Source: a virus
Length of the DNA stretch: 37,263 bases
Direction: 5' to 3' (one strand)
Virus record (IMG/VR): IMGVR_UViG_3300031659_000033
Span: 1 to 37,263 of that record
Of the stretch, positions 26,060 to 34,006 are shown piece after piece (the stretch's first letter is position 1; every line of letters begins with the position of its first letter). The notes under the pieces were generated by a model. It was not told where the DNA came from, searched no databases, and saw only the letters and a list, made by a program, of their open reading frames with translations. The translations under genes and the position numbers were made by a program.

Positions 26060-26493
26060 AAATTCTCAACCTCTATTCCGCATGACTTTAGAAATTCTAT
26101 TCCATCGTCAGACTTGTACTTCGTTTTATAATATACTCTAGATATTCCTGTACCGTAAATAAGTTTAGCACATTCTACACAAGGAGCATGAGTTATATAT
26201 ATGTCTGCACCCAAACCGGCTTCGCCTGATCTAGCAAGCTTACTTATAGCGTTAGCTTCTGCGTGTATGACCTCTGCTTTGGTTCTTAGTTTATACGAAG
26301 TAGTTCCATTAGATAACTCTTCGTCTATCTCATCTTCACACGTATTATCCCAGCCTGCTGGCATACCGTTGTATCCGATAGAAATGATTCGATTGTCCTT
26401 TACAACAATTGTCCCAACTTGTAGTCTGACAGCAGTGGACAGAGAAGCGAACCTCTCTGCTGTATCCATATAAGCACTCTGCCATTTATTCAT
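26056..26493 (-). CDS. dCMP deaminase (145 aa)
   Basis: The zinc site is intact: HAEANAI (His77, Glu79) and PCVECAK (Cys105, Cys108) in the chosen frame. The MNKWQSAYMDTAERFASLS start is typical of T4 Cd-like enzymes. The enzyme converts dCMP to dUMP, feeding ThyX for dTMP synthesis. An upstream in-frame start at 26535 overlaps the glutaredoxin gene. It is cotranscribed with glutaredoxin and nrdB. Confidence 0.92.
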   Translation of the reverse strand: MNKWQSAYMDTAERFASLSTAVRLQVGTIVVKDNRIISIGYNGMPAGWDNTCEDEIDEELSNGTTSYKLRTKAEVIHAEANAISKLARSGEAGLGADIYITHAPCVECAKLIYGTGISRVYYKTKYKSDDGIEFLKSCGIEVENL

Positions 26494-26704
26494 ATATGGT
26501 CCACAACTCTTTGTAACCACCAATATGTCGTTCATCGATTCTTACTTGTGGAAAAGACTTAGCATCTGGAAACATCTCCATCATCTCATCACGTGTAAAC
26601 TCTCGATTCAACTGATAGTAGTTGTATTCCAAATTCTTGGATTCACACAGCTTTTTAGCCATGTCACAGTATCCACACTGCTCTTTGCCGTAAATCTCTA
26701 TCAT
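26486..26704 (-). CDS. Glutaredoxin for ribonucleotide reductase, CGYC (72 aa)
   Basis: A compact glutaredoxin: MIEIYGKEQCGYCDMAKKLC, with active site CGYC at residues 10-13, cis-Pro in SFPQVRIDERHIGGYKEL, and no extra domain. It overlaps the nrdB stop by 4 nt (ATGA) and the deaminase by 8 nt, so it probably recycles the reductase's redox cysteines, as T4 NrdC does. Confidence 0.9.
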   Translation of the reverse strand: MIEIYGKEQCGYCDMAKKLCESKNLEYNYYQLNREFTRDEMMEMFPDAKSFPQVRIDERHIGGYKELWTIYE

Positions 26705-27828
26705 AGAGAGAACCCCTTAAATGTGTCAGTGCTGACATCTTGTTTAGTACCACCACTTACGTAACTAGTGATCTCAGTTTCTTGTGGTGCAACTTGAACT
26801 TCTGCCCCGCTAATCCATTTATTAGTCCACGGCAAAGGATTACTAACCTTAGTGTACGGACATTTGAGATTGACGTTGTTCATTCTACGTTGACAGATGA
26901 ATTCGATATAACCATTCAGTAACTCAGTGTTAAGACCGATCATTGAACCGTCTTTGAATAGATACTCTGCCCAAGCTTTCTCCTGATCTACTGCATCAAC
27001 AAACATCTGAATGCATTCATCTTCTGTCTCTTCTGCAATCTTAATGAAGTCTGGGTCATCTTGCTTGAGAACCTTCAGTAGCATTTGAGTAGACGCTAGA
27101 TGTAAGTTCTCATCTCGTGCGATCAGTTTAATGATCTTAGCGTTACCTTCCATCTTCTTCAATTCAGCAAATGCCCATGAACAGGCGAATGACACGTAGA
27201 AACGAACACCCTCTAGAATGTTAACGCTCATCAATGTAAGCCACAACAGCTTCTTCAATTCGTACAGATCAACAACAACTTCTTCACCATTGACTGTATG
27301 TGTGCCGACACCTAATAGATTGTACCAGCTACTCATTGTAATTAGATCATCATAGTACTTCGAGATGTCACCTGCACAGTCCGCAATCTGCTGAACGTCC
27401 ATCATCTCATCGAAGATTTTACTTGGATTACTATACACGTTACGTATGATATGCGTGTAAGAACGTGAGTGAATAGTTTCACTGAACGTCCACGTTTGAA
27501 TCCAATTCTCAATCTCTGGTAAAGATACGATAGGCGAGAATGCTTCTACTGGCGCTCTGCCTTGAACACTATCAAGCAATATCTGTCTCTTTAGATTACT
27601 TGTGAAAATGTGTTGCTCATGCTCAGTTAGCCCACGAAAGTCTTTACTATCTTGGGTAACATCAACTTCTTCTGGTCGCCAAAAGAAACCTAACTGCTTC
27701 TCAGTCAGCTTATCAAACGTTTTGTATTTTAGAGTGTCATATCTCTGGATGGTTGGACCACCGCTTGGATCAAAAAACGCTAAAACTTTAGTATGGTCTG
27801 CCTTGTTGGCAGTATCAAAAACACTCAT
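26701..27828 (-). CDS. nrdB: Ribonucleotide reductase class Ia, small subunit NrdB (375 aa)
   Basis: The diiron ligands and radical tyrosine are visible: LLDSVQGRAP, WTFSETIHSRSYTHIIRN (Glu, His and the radical Tyr in SYTH) and RDENLHLASTQ near the end of the helical bundle. Length matches E. coli NrdB (376). It makes the tyrosyl radical used by NrdA to reduce ribonucleoside diphosphates. The C-terminus ends with TFKGFSL, the NrdA-binding tail. Its promoter overlaps a perfect palindrome (27858-27886). Confidence 0.95.
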   Translation of the reverse strand: MSVFDTANKADHTKVLAFFDPSGGPTIQRYDTLKYKTFDKLTEKQLGFFWRPEEVDVTQDSKDFRGLTEHEQHIFTSNLKRQILLDSVQGRAPVEAFSPIVSLPEIENWIQTWTFSETIHSRSYTHIIRNVYSNPSKIFDEMMDVQQIADCAGDISKYYDDLITMSSWYNLLGVGTHTVNGEEVVVDLYELKKLLWLTLMSVNILEGVRFYVSFACSWAFAELKKMEGNAKIIKLIARDENLHLASTQMLLKVLKQDDPDFIKIAEETEDECIQMFVDAVDQEKAWAEYLFKDGSMIGLNTELLNGYIEFICQRRMNNVNLKCPYTKVSNPLPWTNKWISGAEVQVAPQETEITSYVSGGTKQDVSTDTFKGFSL

Positions 27829-27857
27829 TTATATCCCTCTACAATATGCGTATAGTT

Positions 27858-27886
27858 AATATAACATGCCCCGAAGGGCATGTCAA
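27858..27886 (-). promoter_or_regulatory. nrdB promoter with palindrome in the spacer
   Basis: TTGACA (27881-27886), 17-nt spacer, TATATT (27858-27863). ACATGCCC-TTCG-GGGCATGT (27864-27883) fills the spacer and part of -35: an 8-bp perfect inverted repeat with a UUCG loop. It could be an operator, or a hairpin closing the nrdA transcript. Confidence 0.8.
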
Positions 27887-27889
27887 GTA

Positions 27890-30193
27890 CTATATTTTGC
27901 AAGACTCACAATCTTCGTCATCAATGTCAGATTGCTCCAGTTCGGGCAATTCGCCCATCATTTTACCGACATCAAGTTCGCCTTGACCGTCATTCGTATT
28001 AAAATAATACAACTGCTTACCGCCATACTTGTAGAACATTAGCATGTGTTGTAGCATAGTACTCATAGGAATCTTCTCATCTTCAAAGAAAATGGGATTA
28101 TAACTAGTGTTGATACTAATGCCTTGATCGATATACTTTTGCAGTACTGCCATAATTTTCAAGTAACCCTCTGGAGACTTTTGGTCCCACAATAAGTCGT
28201 ACTTGTTCTTCAGACGCTTGTACTCAGGAACAACCTGCTTCAATACTCCATGCTTTGACTGCTTCACTGATATCAATGAACGAGGTGGTTCAATACCATT
28301 TGTAGCGTTAGCGATCTGTGCTGAAGTCTCTGCTGGCATAAGAGCCATTAGTGTGCTGTTACGAATACCAGTATCTTTCAACTGCTCACGTAATGTTGTC
28401 CAATCCATACGCTCAACGTGTGGAATTAACTCATCTAGGTCTTTCTTGTATGTCTGATTAGGTGTAATACCATGACCATACTTAGTCTCCATATTACCTG
28501 ATGGTGCACCAAACTCTACTGCCAGATCGGCACTTGCTTTGATTAGATAGTATGACCATGCTTCTGCGTACTCATCTACTAACTGTAAACCTTTGCTATC
28601 AATATTCTGATATGTTAGATCATGTTTAGCAAGCCAATAGGCAAAGTTAATAATACCAACACCAAGAGGTCTACGTTTCTCTGTACTCAGTTGAGCGGCA
28701 AGAATAGGATAGTTCTGATAACTCAACAGTGCATCGAGTCCACATACTGCTAAACGACAAACACGTTCAAAGTCTGCTGGTGATTTGATGTTACCCCAGT
28801 TGATAGCACTTAACGTACACAGTGAGATTTCACCTTCTGGATCATCTAATGCCTTAAGAGGCTTAGTAGGTAGATCAATCTCTGCACATAAGTTCGACTG
28901 GCGAATAGGTGCTAACTCAGCAATGAAGCTACCGTGATCGTTTGCGTTATCTACGTTCTGTAGATAGATGCGACCAGTGTTCTTACGCTCTTCCATGAAT
29001 GAACTGAATAGATCACTTGCTTTGACAACCTTCTTACGTAGTCGTGTGTTGCGTTCTGCACGTTCATATAGTTCACGGAACTTATCTTGATCCACAAAGA
29101 ATGCATCGAATAGTCCTGGAACATCACTAGGCGAGAACAATGTAATATCACCACCAGAGATCAAACGCTCGTACATCAATTTATTGAACTGTACACCGTA
29201 ATCCATATGACGAACACGGTTCTCTTCTGTGCCCTTATTGTTCTTCAACACTAACATGTCTTCTACTTCAAGATGCCAGATTGGATAGTAGATAGTTGCC
29301 GCACCACCACGAACACCACCTTGTGAACATGACTTAACAGCAGACTGGAAATGCTTATAGAATGGAATGATGCCTGTGTGAAAAGCATCACCCTTACGAA
29401 TGGGTGAACCAATCGCACGGATGTTACCACCACCAATACCGATGCCAGCTTTCTGACTTACGTATTTCACAACAGATGCCGCAGTAGCATTGATGCTATC
29501 TAAACTGTCATCCGTTTCAATGAGTACGCAACTACTAAACTGTCGCTGTGGTGTACGCACCCCTGCCATAACAGGTGTAGGCAAACTAATGTCGTGCAAA
29601 CTAATAGCATCATAGTATTCCTTTATCCAACTCATTCGTGTGTTTACTGGGTAATCTTGAAACAAAGAACATGCAATAAGAATATAACACATCTGAGGAG
29701 TTTCGAAGATATCGCCACTCACTCTGTTCTGCACTAGATATTTACCACGTAACTGTTCCATAGCTACATAAGTTAGATTCTCATCTCTTTCATGTTTGAT
29801 AAAAGTGTCAATTTTTGCCCACTCTTCATCATCGTATTTTGTAACCAACTCTTCGTCATAGAACCCATTAGCAGTATTCCTATCAACTAACTCTTTAACT
29901 GGACATGGCGTGTATCTGCCATATACCTCTTTACGTAAAGAATAGTTTATAAGCCTTCCACCAACGTATTGGTAGTTAGGAGTTTCTTCGCTAATAAGAT
30001 CAGCGGCTGCCTTGATTAGAGTTTCTTGTATTTCTTTCGAAGTCATTCCGTTGTAGAATTGGATCTGACTCTTAATCTCTACTTCGCTTGGGCTAACACC
30101 AGTTATATCTTCACATGCATGAAATACTACTTTGTGCAACTTCTCGATATCGAGTGCTTCTTTAGTTCCATTTCGCTTATTAACTTGAATCAT
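27890..30193 (-). CDS. nrdA: Ribonucleotide reductase class Ia, large subunit NrdA (767 aa)
   Basis: An N-terminal ATP-cone (VNKRNGTKEALDIEKLHKVV to about residue 90) gives allosteric control. SSCVLIETDDS carries the first active-site Cys, then QSNLCAEIDLPT (Asn, Cys, Glu) and LCTLSAINWG (second Cys). The C-terminal ...ESCKI pair shuttles electrons from glutaredoxin. The ATG at 30191-30193 has AGGA 7 nt upstream and is preferred over the one 18 nt further up. The order nrdA then nrdB, with a separate promoter for nrdB, allows independent control. Confidence 0.95.
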   Translation of the reverse strand: MIQVNKRNGTKEALDIEKLHKVVFHACEDITGVSPSEVEIKSQIQFYNGMTSKEIQETLIKAAADLISEETPNYQYVGGRLINYSLRKEVYGRYTPCPVKELVDRNTANGFYDEELVTKYDDEEWAKIDTFIKHERDENLTYVAMEQLRGKYLVQNRVSGDIFETPQMCYILIACSLFQDYPVNTRMSWIKEYYDAISLHDISLPTPVMAGVRTPQRQFSSCVLIETDDSLDSINATAASVVKYVSQKAGIGIGGGNIRAIGSPIRKGDAFHTGIIPFYKHFQSAVKSCSQGGVRGGAATIYYPIWHLEVEDMLVLKNNKGTEENRVRHMDYGVQFNKLMYERLISGGDITLFSPSDVPGLFDAFFVDQDKFRELYERAERNTRLRKKVVKASDLFSSFMEERKNTGRIYLQNVDNANDHGSFIAELAPIRQSNLCAEIDLPTKPLKALDDPEGEISLCTLSAINWGNIKSPADFERVCRLAVCGLDALLSYQNYPILAAQLSTEKRRPLGVGIINFAYWLAKHDLTYQNIDSKGLQLVDEYAEAWSYYLIKASADLAVEFGAPSGNMETKYGHGITPNQTYKKDLDELIPHVERMDWTTLREQLKDTGIRNSTLMALMPAETSAQIANATNGIEPPRSLISVKQSKHGVLKQVVPEYKRLKNKYDLLWDQKSPEGYLKIMAVLQKYIDQGISINTSYNPIFFEDEKIPMSTMLQHMLMFYKYGGKQLYYFNTNDGQGELDVGKMMGELPELEQSDIDDEDCESCKI

Positions 30194-30217
30194 TTGCTTT
30201 TCCTGTTCCATATGTAA

Positions 30218-30253
30218 ACAGGACGGACCATCATGCCTGACAGCCAGTCCTGT
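30218..30253 (-). promoter_or_regulatory. Stem-loop in the nrdA leader
   Basis: ACAGGAC (30247-30253 on the minus strand) can pair with GTCCTGT (30218-30224), and an inner GGAC/GTCC pairing is also possible. No T-run follows. It lies between thyX and nrdA, about 25-60 nt upstream of the start codon, and might control processing or translation. Confidence 0.4.
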
Positions 30254-30258
30254 ATATC

Positions 30259-30939
30259 CTATTTATTAATGTATTGTGTAATCATAGGAAAAATGCGTGA
30301 CACTGCCATGCCAATTTCTCTTGCAAGTTCCATGTGTTCTTTTTGTGTTCCGTGACCAGATCGTAATTCCACATAATGAATCCATGATCTAATCGTGCCA
30401 TTTGCGTACAAACGAGATACTGTATTACCCTCAGGTAAGATTGATCTCGCTTGCTCTTTTGCGATGCCATTATCCACTGCCCATTTGTAAGCAATTTTGG
30501 TCTCGTGTATAATCATCTGCTGTTTCATGCGCCAGGCTTTTTTAAGCTCTTCGTCATCACAGTCAATAGAGTTCTGTCTATTTGATGGATCTTGAAGTCT
30601 AGCTTCACGAATAACAAAGGAGTTTTCCATAGCTTCTGGATCAGCATATCTCTGAGAGAATTCCTGAAATGAGAACGACCTGTGACGCAGGAACTGCCTA
30701 GCGATGTCACGTGTAGTCTCTACTTCAATAGTAGCTGATGCCATTTCAAATGGACTCCAATGTTTATGCTTTACCAAATAATTTAACAACTTCTCGCTAC
30801 TCGCTAAGTTCATCTGTCCTTGCGGGTTAGATACCTTAGCGCAGTAAGCGATCATATCTTCAATATTCTTTAAACCATGCTCTAACCCATCTACAGCGTA
30901 TTTTACAGGCTGTGTATGACCAATCAACTTTGCTTTCAT
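30259..30939 (-). CDS. thyX: Flavin-dependent thymidylate synthase ThyX (226 aa)
   Basis: The ThyX signature RHR-x7-S is present at residues 85-95 (RHRSFSFQEFS), with the upstream HWSPFEMASATIEVE segment and the C-terminal WIHYVELRSGHGTQKEHMEL block. ThyX converts dUMP to dTMP with methylene-tetrahydrofolate and FAD. It is functionally equivalent to T4 Td but unrelated to it, as in many marine T4-like phages. dUMP is supplied by the dCMP deaminase encoded at 26056. Confidence 0.94.
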   Translation of the reverse strand: MKAKLIGHTQPVKYAVDGLEHGLKNIEDMIAYCAKVSNPQGQMNLASSEKLLNYLVKHKHWSPFEMASATIEVETTRDIARQFLRHRSFSFQEFSQRYADPEAMENSFVIREARLQDPSNRQNSIDCDDEELKKAWRMKQQMIIHETKIAYKWAVDNGIAKEQARSILPEGNTVSRLYANGTIRSWIHYVELRSGHGTQKEHMELAREIGMAVSRIFPMITQYINK

Positions 30940-30954
30940 CTTATATTGTTCCTC

Positions 30955-31380
30955 TTATAATCTAGATTTGATAAATTTTCCCATGAGAAGTTTTACAGCT
31001 ACCGTATTAGGTAAAAACATCCATCGTGAGAATATATAGGCTTTCTTCTCCAACGCTTCCTTAGTAACAAACTTCTTCTGTATGTTGTCCGCATATTCAC
31101 CATCATATCTCAGTACAGCGTGACCACGATCAGGCGTTTCGATATAGCAGTAACAAACTTTTGCTTTACGTGATATGAGGTTCCACCAGAACTTCACATA
31201 ACTCTCGCCTGAGATATGCCATAATAGAGTGAGTGCGAAATCTTCACAATCTCCTTCTAACGTACCTTTAGCGGTTTCTTCTCGCATGATGAACCATGCG
31301 TCCCGTGATGCGTACTGCTCAGTATCATACCGATACTTAAATTTCTTTCCAAGGCTCTTTACTAATTCTTCTTTATTCAT
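30955..31380 (-). CDS. Transglutaminase-like cysteine peptidase (141 aa)
   Basis: GDCEDFALTLLWHISGE carries the catalytic Cys, and GHAVLRYDGEYADN gives His followed by Asp. This is the Cys-His-Asp arrangement of bacterial transglutaminase-like peptidases (BTLCP). There is no signal peptide. The function in phages is not established; cross-linking or proteolysis is possible. The ATG at 31378-31380 overlaps the primase stop (TAATG). Confidence 0.78.
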   Translation of the reverse strand: MNKEELVKSLGKKFKYRYDTEQYASRDAWFIMREETAKGTLEGDCEDFALTLLWHISGESYVKFWWNLISRKAKVCYCYIETPDRGHAVLRYDGEYADNIQKKFVTKEALEKKAYIFSRWMFLPNTVAVKLLMGKFIKSRL

Positions 31381-32423
31381 TAACATTTTCTCCAGTAGCT
31401 GAGTTGTAGTTTACCATCCAATCCGTGGAACGTGTTGTTGTCTATGATCAACTCTAAATCAGCTTGATTCATATTAGATAATATCATATCATTGATGTCA
31501 TTGTCAAGTAGTTTCTCTGGCCAAATGCAAACTTTATATCCTTTATCAATACACTTCTCCATACGAGCAACGATCTCTTTGTTTCGAGGCTCATTGTCAA
31601 ATATGAATACAGCATTCTCAGTGTTATTTAGTCCACTTGCATTACCGTCTGCACCTGCCATAGCAACAGCATTGTTCAAGAAGAGACTGTCTATAGGTCC
31701 CTCAACTACATAGTACTTCTTCGTAAAATCAACATCGTTTAACCCAAACATCTTTGGCATTGAATCATCAATCATTATAGTTATATAGCGTAACTCCTCA
31801 TTACCAAGCGCACGAGCATTGAAGCCAAATACATTACCACCCTTATCGATGAATGGCATGATTAGTCTAGGTCGATCTCTCTCAACTACAGGAAGTTTAC
31901 CTGGAATGATAGAGTTTACCCACTCATTAAACTTAGGAGCATAGTATAATTTATACTGCACCGATGCTGGGATTAGACGTTTTTGTAAATATATTTTGAC
32001 TCTGTGGTCATGCTGTAACTGAGACACCTTCTTAATTTTTAGCAGAGGTGAGCCCTTCTTACGAAAGTTTGGAGCTTTCATCTGCAACTTATCTAATGGT
32101 TTAATGGGTGTAGGTTTAGTAGCGTAAAGTTCTCGCTTCTTCTCTCTGTCCATCGCTGTGTCTATTATGTATTCATTGTATAGATTGTGATCGTAGAACT
32201 TCAAAAAGTTACGCAAGCTATGTGATGCGTTACAGTTATGACAATAGTAAATGGCAGAATTCTCTTTCTCAAGGATCCAGCCTCTAGCTTTTGTTTTGTT
32301 CTTTTGAGAATCACCACAGATTGGACATCTGAAGTTTGCTCTATAGGGAGCACTAGCCTTTACTGCGAATCTATCTAACCGTGTAGACAAGATACCAGTA
32401 AACTTTAAGTCTGTAACATTCAT
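31380..32423 (-). CDS. 61: DNA primase, T4 gp61-like (347 aa)
   Basis: An N-terminal zinc-binding domain (CPICGDSQKNKTKARG, then YYCHNCNASH; Cys33/36/61/64) is followed by a linker and a TOPRIM fold with YYVVEGPIDSLFL and FIFDNEPRN. This is the DnaG-type layout of gp61, which makes RNA primers with the gp41 helicase. TTG lies 6 nt before the chosen ATG with GGAG upstream. Promoter 32460-32487 drives primase, peptidase, thyX and nrdA as one unit. Confidence 0.92.
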   Translation of the reverse strand: MNVTDLKFTGILSTRLDRFAVKASAPYRANFRCPICGDSQKNKTKARGWILEKENSAIYYCHNCNASHSLRNFLKFYDHNLYNEYIIDTAMDREKKRELYATKPTPIKPLDKLQMKAPNFRKKGSPLLKIKKVSQLQHDHRVKIYLQKRLIPASVQYKLYYAPKFNEWVNSIIPGKLPVVERDRPRLIMPFIDKGGNVFGFNARALGNEELRYITIMIDDSMPKMFGLNDVDFTKKYYVVEGPIDSLFLNNAVAMAGADGNASGLNNTENAVFIFDNEPRNKEIVARMEKCIDKGYKVCIWPEKLLDNDINDMILSNMNQADLELIIDNNTFHGLDGKLQLSYWRKC

Positions 32424-32459
32424 TAACAACTCCGATGTAGTAATTCAACTGTTAAGTCT

Positions 32460-32487
32460 ATTATACACGAATGGTGCTGGATGTCAA
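32460..32487 (-). promoter_or_regulatory. Sigma70 promoter, GACTTGACA class
   Basis: TTGACA (32482-32487), 16-nt spacer ending GTG, TATAAT (32460-32465), upstream of the primase gene. Confidence 0.85.
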
Positions 32488-32490
32488 GTC

Positions 32491-32955
32491 TTATTTACTG
32501 AAATATTCCATTATTAATTCTGTTTCGAATCCTATCATCACACCGATGCCCCAAGCACCACCCATAATGATCCACTTCCATCGCTCTAACTGCTCAATTC
32601 GACCTGTCATATTAGTGATATAGACTTCGCTTCGATCATCATGCTCTTTGAGAAAGTCCATAAGGGTGTTCATATTCTGCTTAGATAGCTCTCTAGTCTC
32701 AGCTTCTTTCTCGGATATGCGTTGATGTATTAGCTCAATCGCCTTTTCCTCAACCCTAGTCATTTCAGAAATGACCTTATCTGTGTCATTGTGCTTGCTG
32801 TCGTGAACAGCTAATATCGAGGCTATACCATTAGTAGCGTCTGCGATCTTATCGATAGCAGTATCTAGTCTGGTTAGTAGTCCTTGAATATTCGACACAT
32901 CTTTCTTCAGTATTTCCACATCCGTACGGACTAGGTTGATATTATCTTCAGCCAT
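32491..32955 (-). CDS. Coiled-coil protein with C-terminal membrane anchor, XhlA-like layout (154 aa)
   Basis: A long helix (residues 5-120, heptads such as NIQGLLTRLDTAIDKIADAT) is followed by ERWKWIIMGGAWGIGVMIGF, one transmembrane segment near the end. The layout resembles XhlA-type or tail-associated coiled-coil proteins. It lies at the end of the late cluster from 33939, so it is likely a virion or lysis protein. Function unproven. Confidence 0.72.
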   Translation of the reverse strand: MAEDNINLVRTDVEILKKDVSNIQGLLTRLDTAIDKIADATNGIASILAVHDSKHNDTDKVISEMTRVEEKAIELIHQRISEKEAETRELSKQNMNTLMDFLKEHDDRSEVYITNMTGRIEQLERWKWIIMGGAWGIGVMIGFETELIMEYFSK

Positions 32956-32964
32956 CTGAAATCT

Positions 32965-33516
32965 TTATCCTTTAGGTGGAATTGTATCTTTGAATCTCTT
33001 CAAGACGCTATTCGCATTTTTTTTCTTCTTCTGAGTTCTAGGCGATACACCTGGTTCACCGTCTGCACCTACTCCGATGCCTGCAATATTACCACCACCT
33101 GCGCTGTTTGCTGGTGCGTCTTCGTCCCACATAGCCTCGAATAGTGCGTCCATATCCTGATGTGTTGCGCTTACTTGTTCCATGTAGTTACTTATCTTAG
33201 TCTCAAGTTGCTCTTCCGTGAGCATTTCTCCCTGAGATATTATCTCATCGTGTTCTTTGATGAGATATAATGCGGCTGCATATGAGCCGATTCTTGACTT
33301 ACCGCCAGGTACTTTCTCTAGCAGTCTTTTGAGTTTCATGATCATGATATCAAAGATACCAAACGAATCTTTCTGTTCTCTAGTAGTGAACTTACTACGC
33401 TTGATCAATTGCTTGCCTGACTCATCAATGATGCCAAGCTTGTACGCCTTCCATTCAGCGAAGGGAGTACTCAATCGCTTGATAAACTGAAAGACTAGAA
33501 ATAGATCAACAATCAT
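32965..33516 (-). CDS. Conserved T4-like phage structural-region protein (183 aa)
   Basis: MIVDLFLVFQFIKRLSTPFA, then EWKAYKLGIIDESGK and LLEKVPGGKSRIGSYAAALYLI match a family of T4-like marine phages. The C-terminus has GGGNIAGIGVGADGEPGVSP, a Gly-rich motif shared with other virion proteins in that group, then a basic tail. It is probably a virion or assembly protein. The start overlaps the upstream stop by 4 nt. Confidence 0.8.
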   Translation of the reverse strand: MIVDLFLVFQFIKRLSTPFAEWKAYKLGIIDESGKQLIKRSKFTTREQKDSFGIFDIMIMKLKRLLEKVPGGKSRIGSYAAALYLIKEHDEIISQGEMLTEEQLETKISNYMEQVSATHQDMDALFEAMWDEDAPANSAGGGNIAGIGVGADGEPGVSPRTQKKKKNANSVLKRFKDTIPPKG

Positions 33517-33887
33517 AACGCTCTTAACTCTTTTATTATATGTTCGTCCAAAGGTATTTCTGAACTTATTATCTTATTACTTCCGTACTCTATAATGTCA
33601 GGCATATAGCCTAGCATAATGACAAATGGCTTTAGTGACTTATGATAGTCTTCTAGTTTGAAGAATAACATTGGTGTAGCCTCTGCACCGAAACAGTTAA
33701 AAATTACAGTCAAGTGGTTGATAATCAATCTCACTTTGAGATCATCATCTTCCTCGTATCTCTTAAACAGTCTCTTTAGATGCTGAAATCGTTTTAAATC
33801 ATCATAGAATTCATCAGCAGATGCCGCCATTCGTATATCATAATACTTAGCCGCATATAGCAAAAAGCTATCTTCTTCAAGTTTCAT
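33513..33887 (-). CDS. Conserved T4-like phage protein (124 aa)
   Basis: MKLEEDSFLLYAAKYYDIRM, then DDLKRFQHLKRLFKRY and LIINHLTVIFNCFGAEATPM belong to a family of small helical proteins conserved in T4-like cyanophages, encoded next to the 183-aa family. The C-terminus is PLDEHIIKELRAL. The role is unknown, probably in morphogenesis. A late promoter lies 52 nt upstream. Confidence 0.8.
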   Translation of the reverse strand: MKLEEDSFLLYAAKYYDIRMAASADEFYDDLKRFQHLKRLFKRYEEDDDLKVRLIINHLTVIFNCFGAEATPMLFFKLEDYHKSLKPFVIMLGYMPDIIEYGSNKIISSEIPLDEHIIKELRAL

Positions 33888-33938
33888 ATTTTATTCACCT
33901 TTAGTTTAATACACACAAGAGCCTTAGCTCTCCAATAT

Positions 33939-33946
33939 ATTTATAA
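33939..33946 (-). promoter_or_regulatory. T4-type late promoter TATAAATA
   Basis: An exact TATAAATA on the minus strand, 52 nt before the 124-aa gene and just below a strong hairpin that ends the upstream gene. Confidence 0.75.
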
Positions 33947-33947
33947 C

Positions 33948-33992
33948 TAAAATATGGACGTTGATTGGAGATATTAACACCAACCAACGTCA
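33948..33992 (-). terminator. Probable terminator of the structural-protein gene
   Basis: On the minus strand a 12-bp stem (GACGTTGGTTGG with CCAATCAACGTC, one G-T pair; 33981-33992 with 33958-33969) is followed by CATATTTTAG. The T-run is short, so efficiency is uncertain. Confidence 0.65.
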
Positions 33993-34006
33993 TAGTTTCA
34001 TTCAAA

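Noticed and set aside
31478-31507. TTGACA, 18 nt, TATTAT on the minus strand inside the primase gene
   Set aside because: Spacing is 18 nt and it lies in coding sequence; a weak internal promoter is possible but not supported enough.
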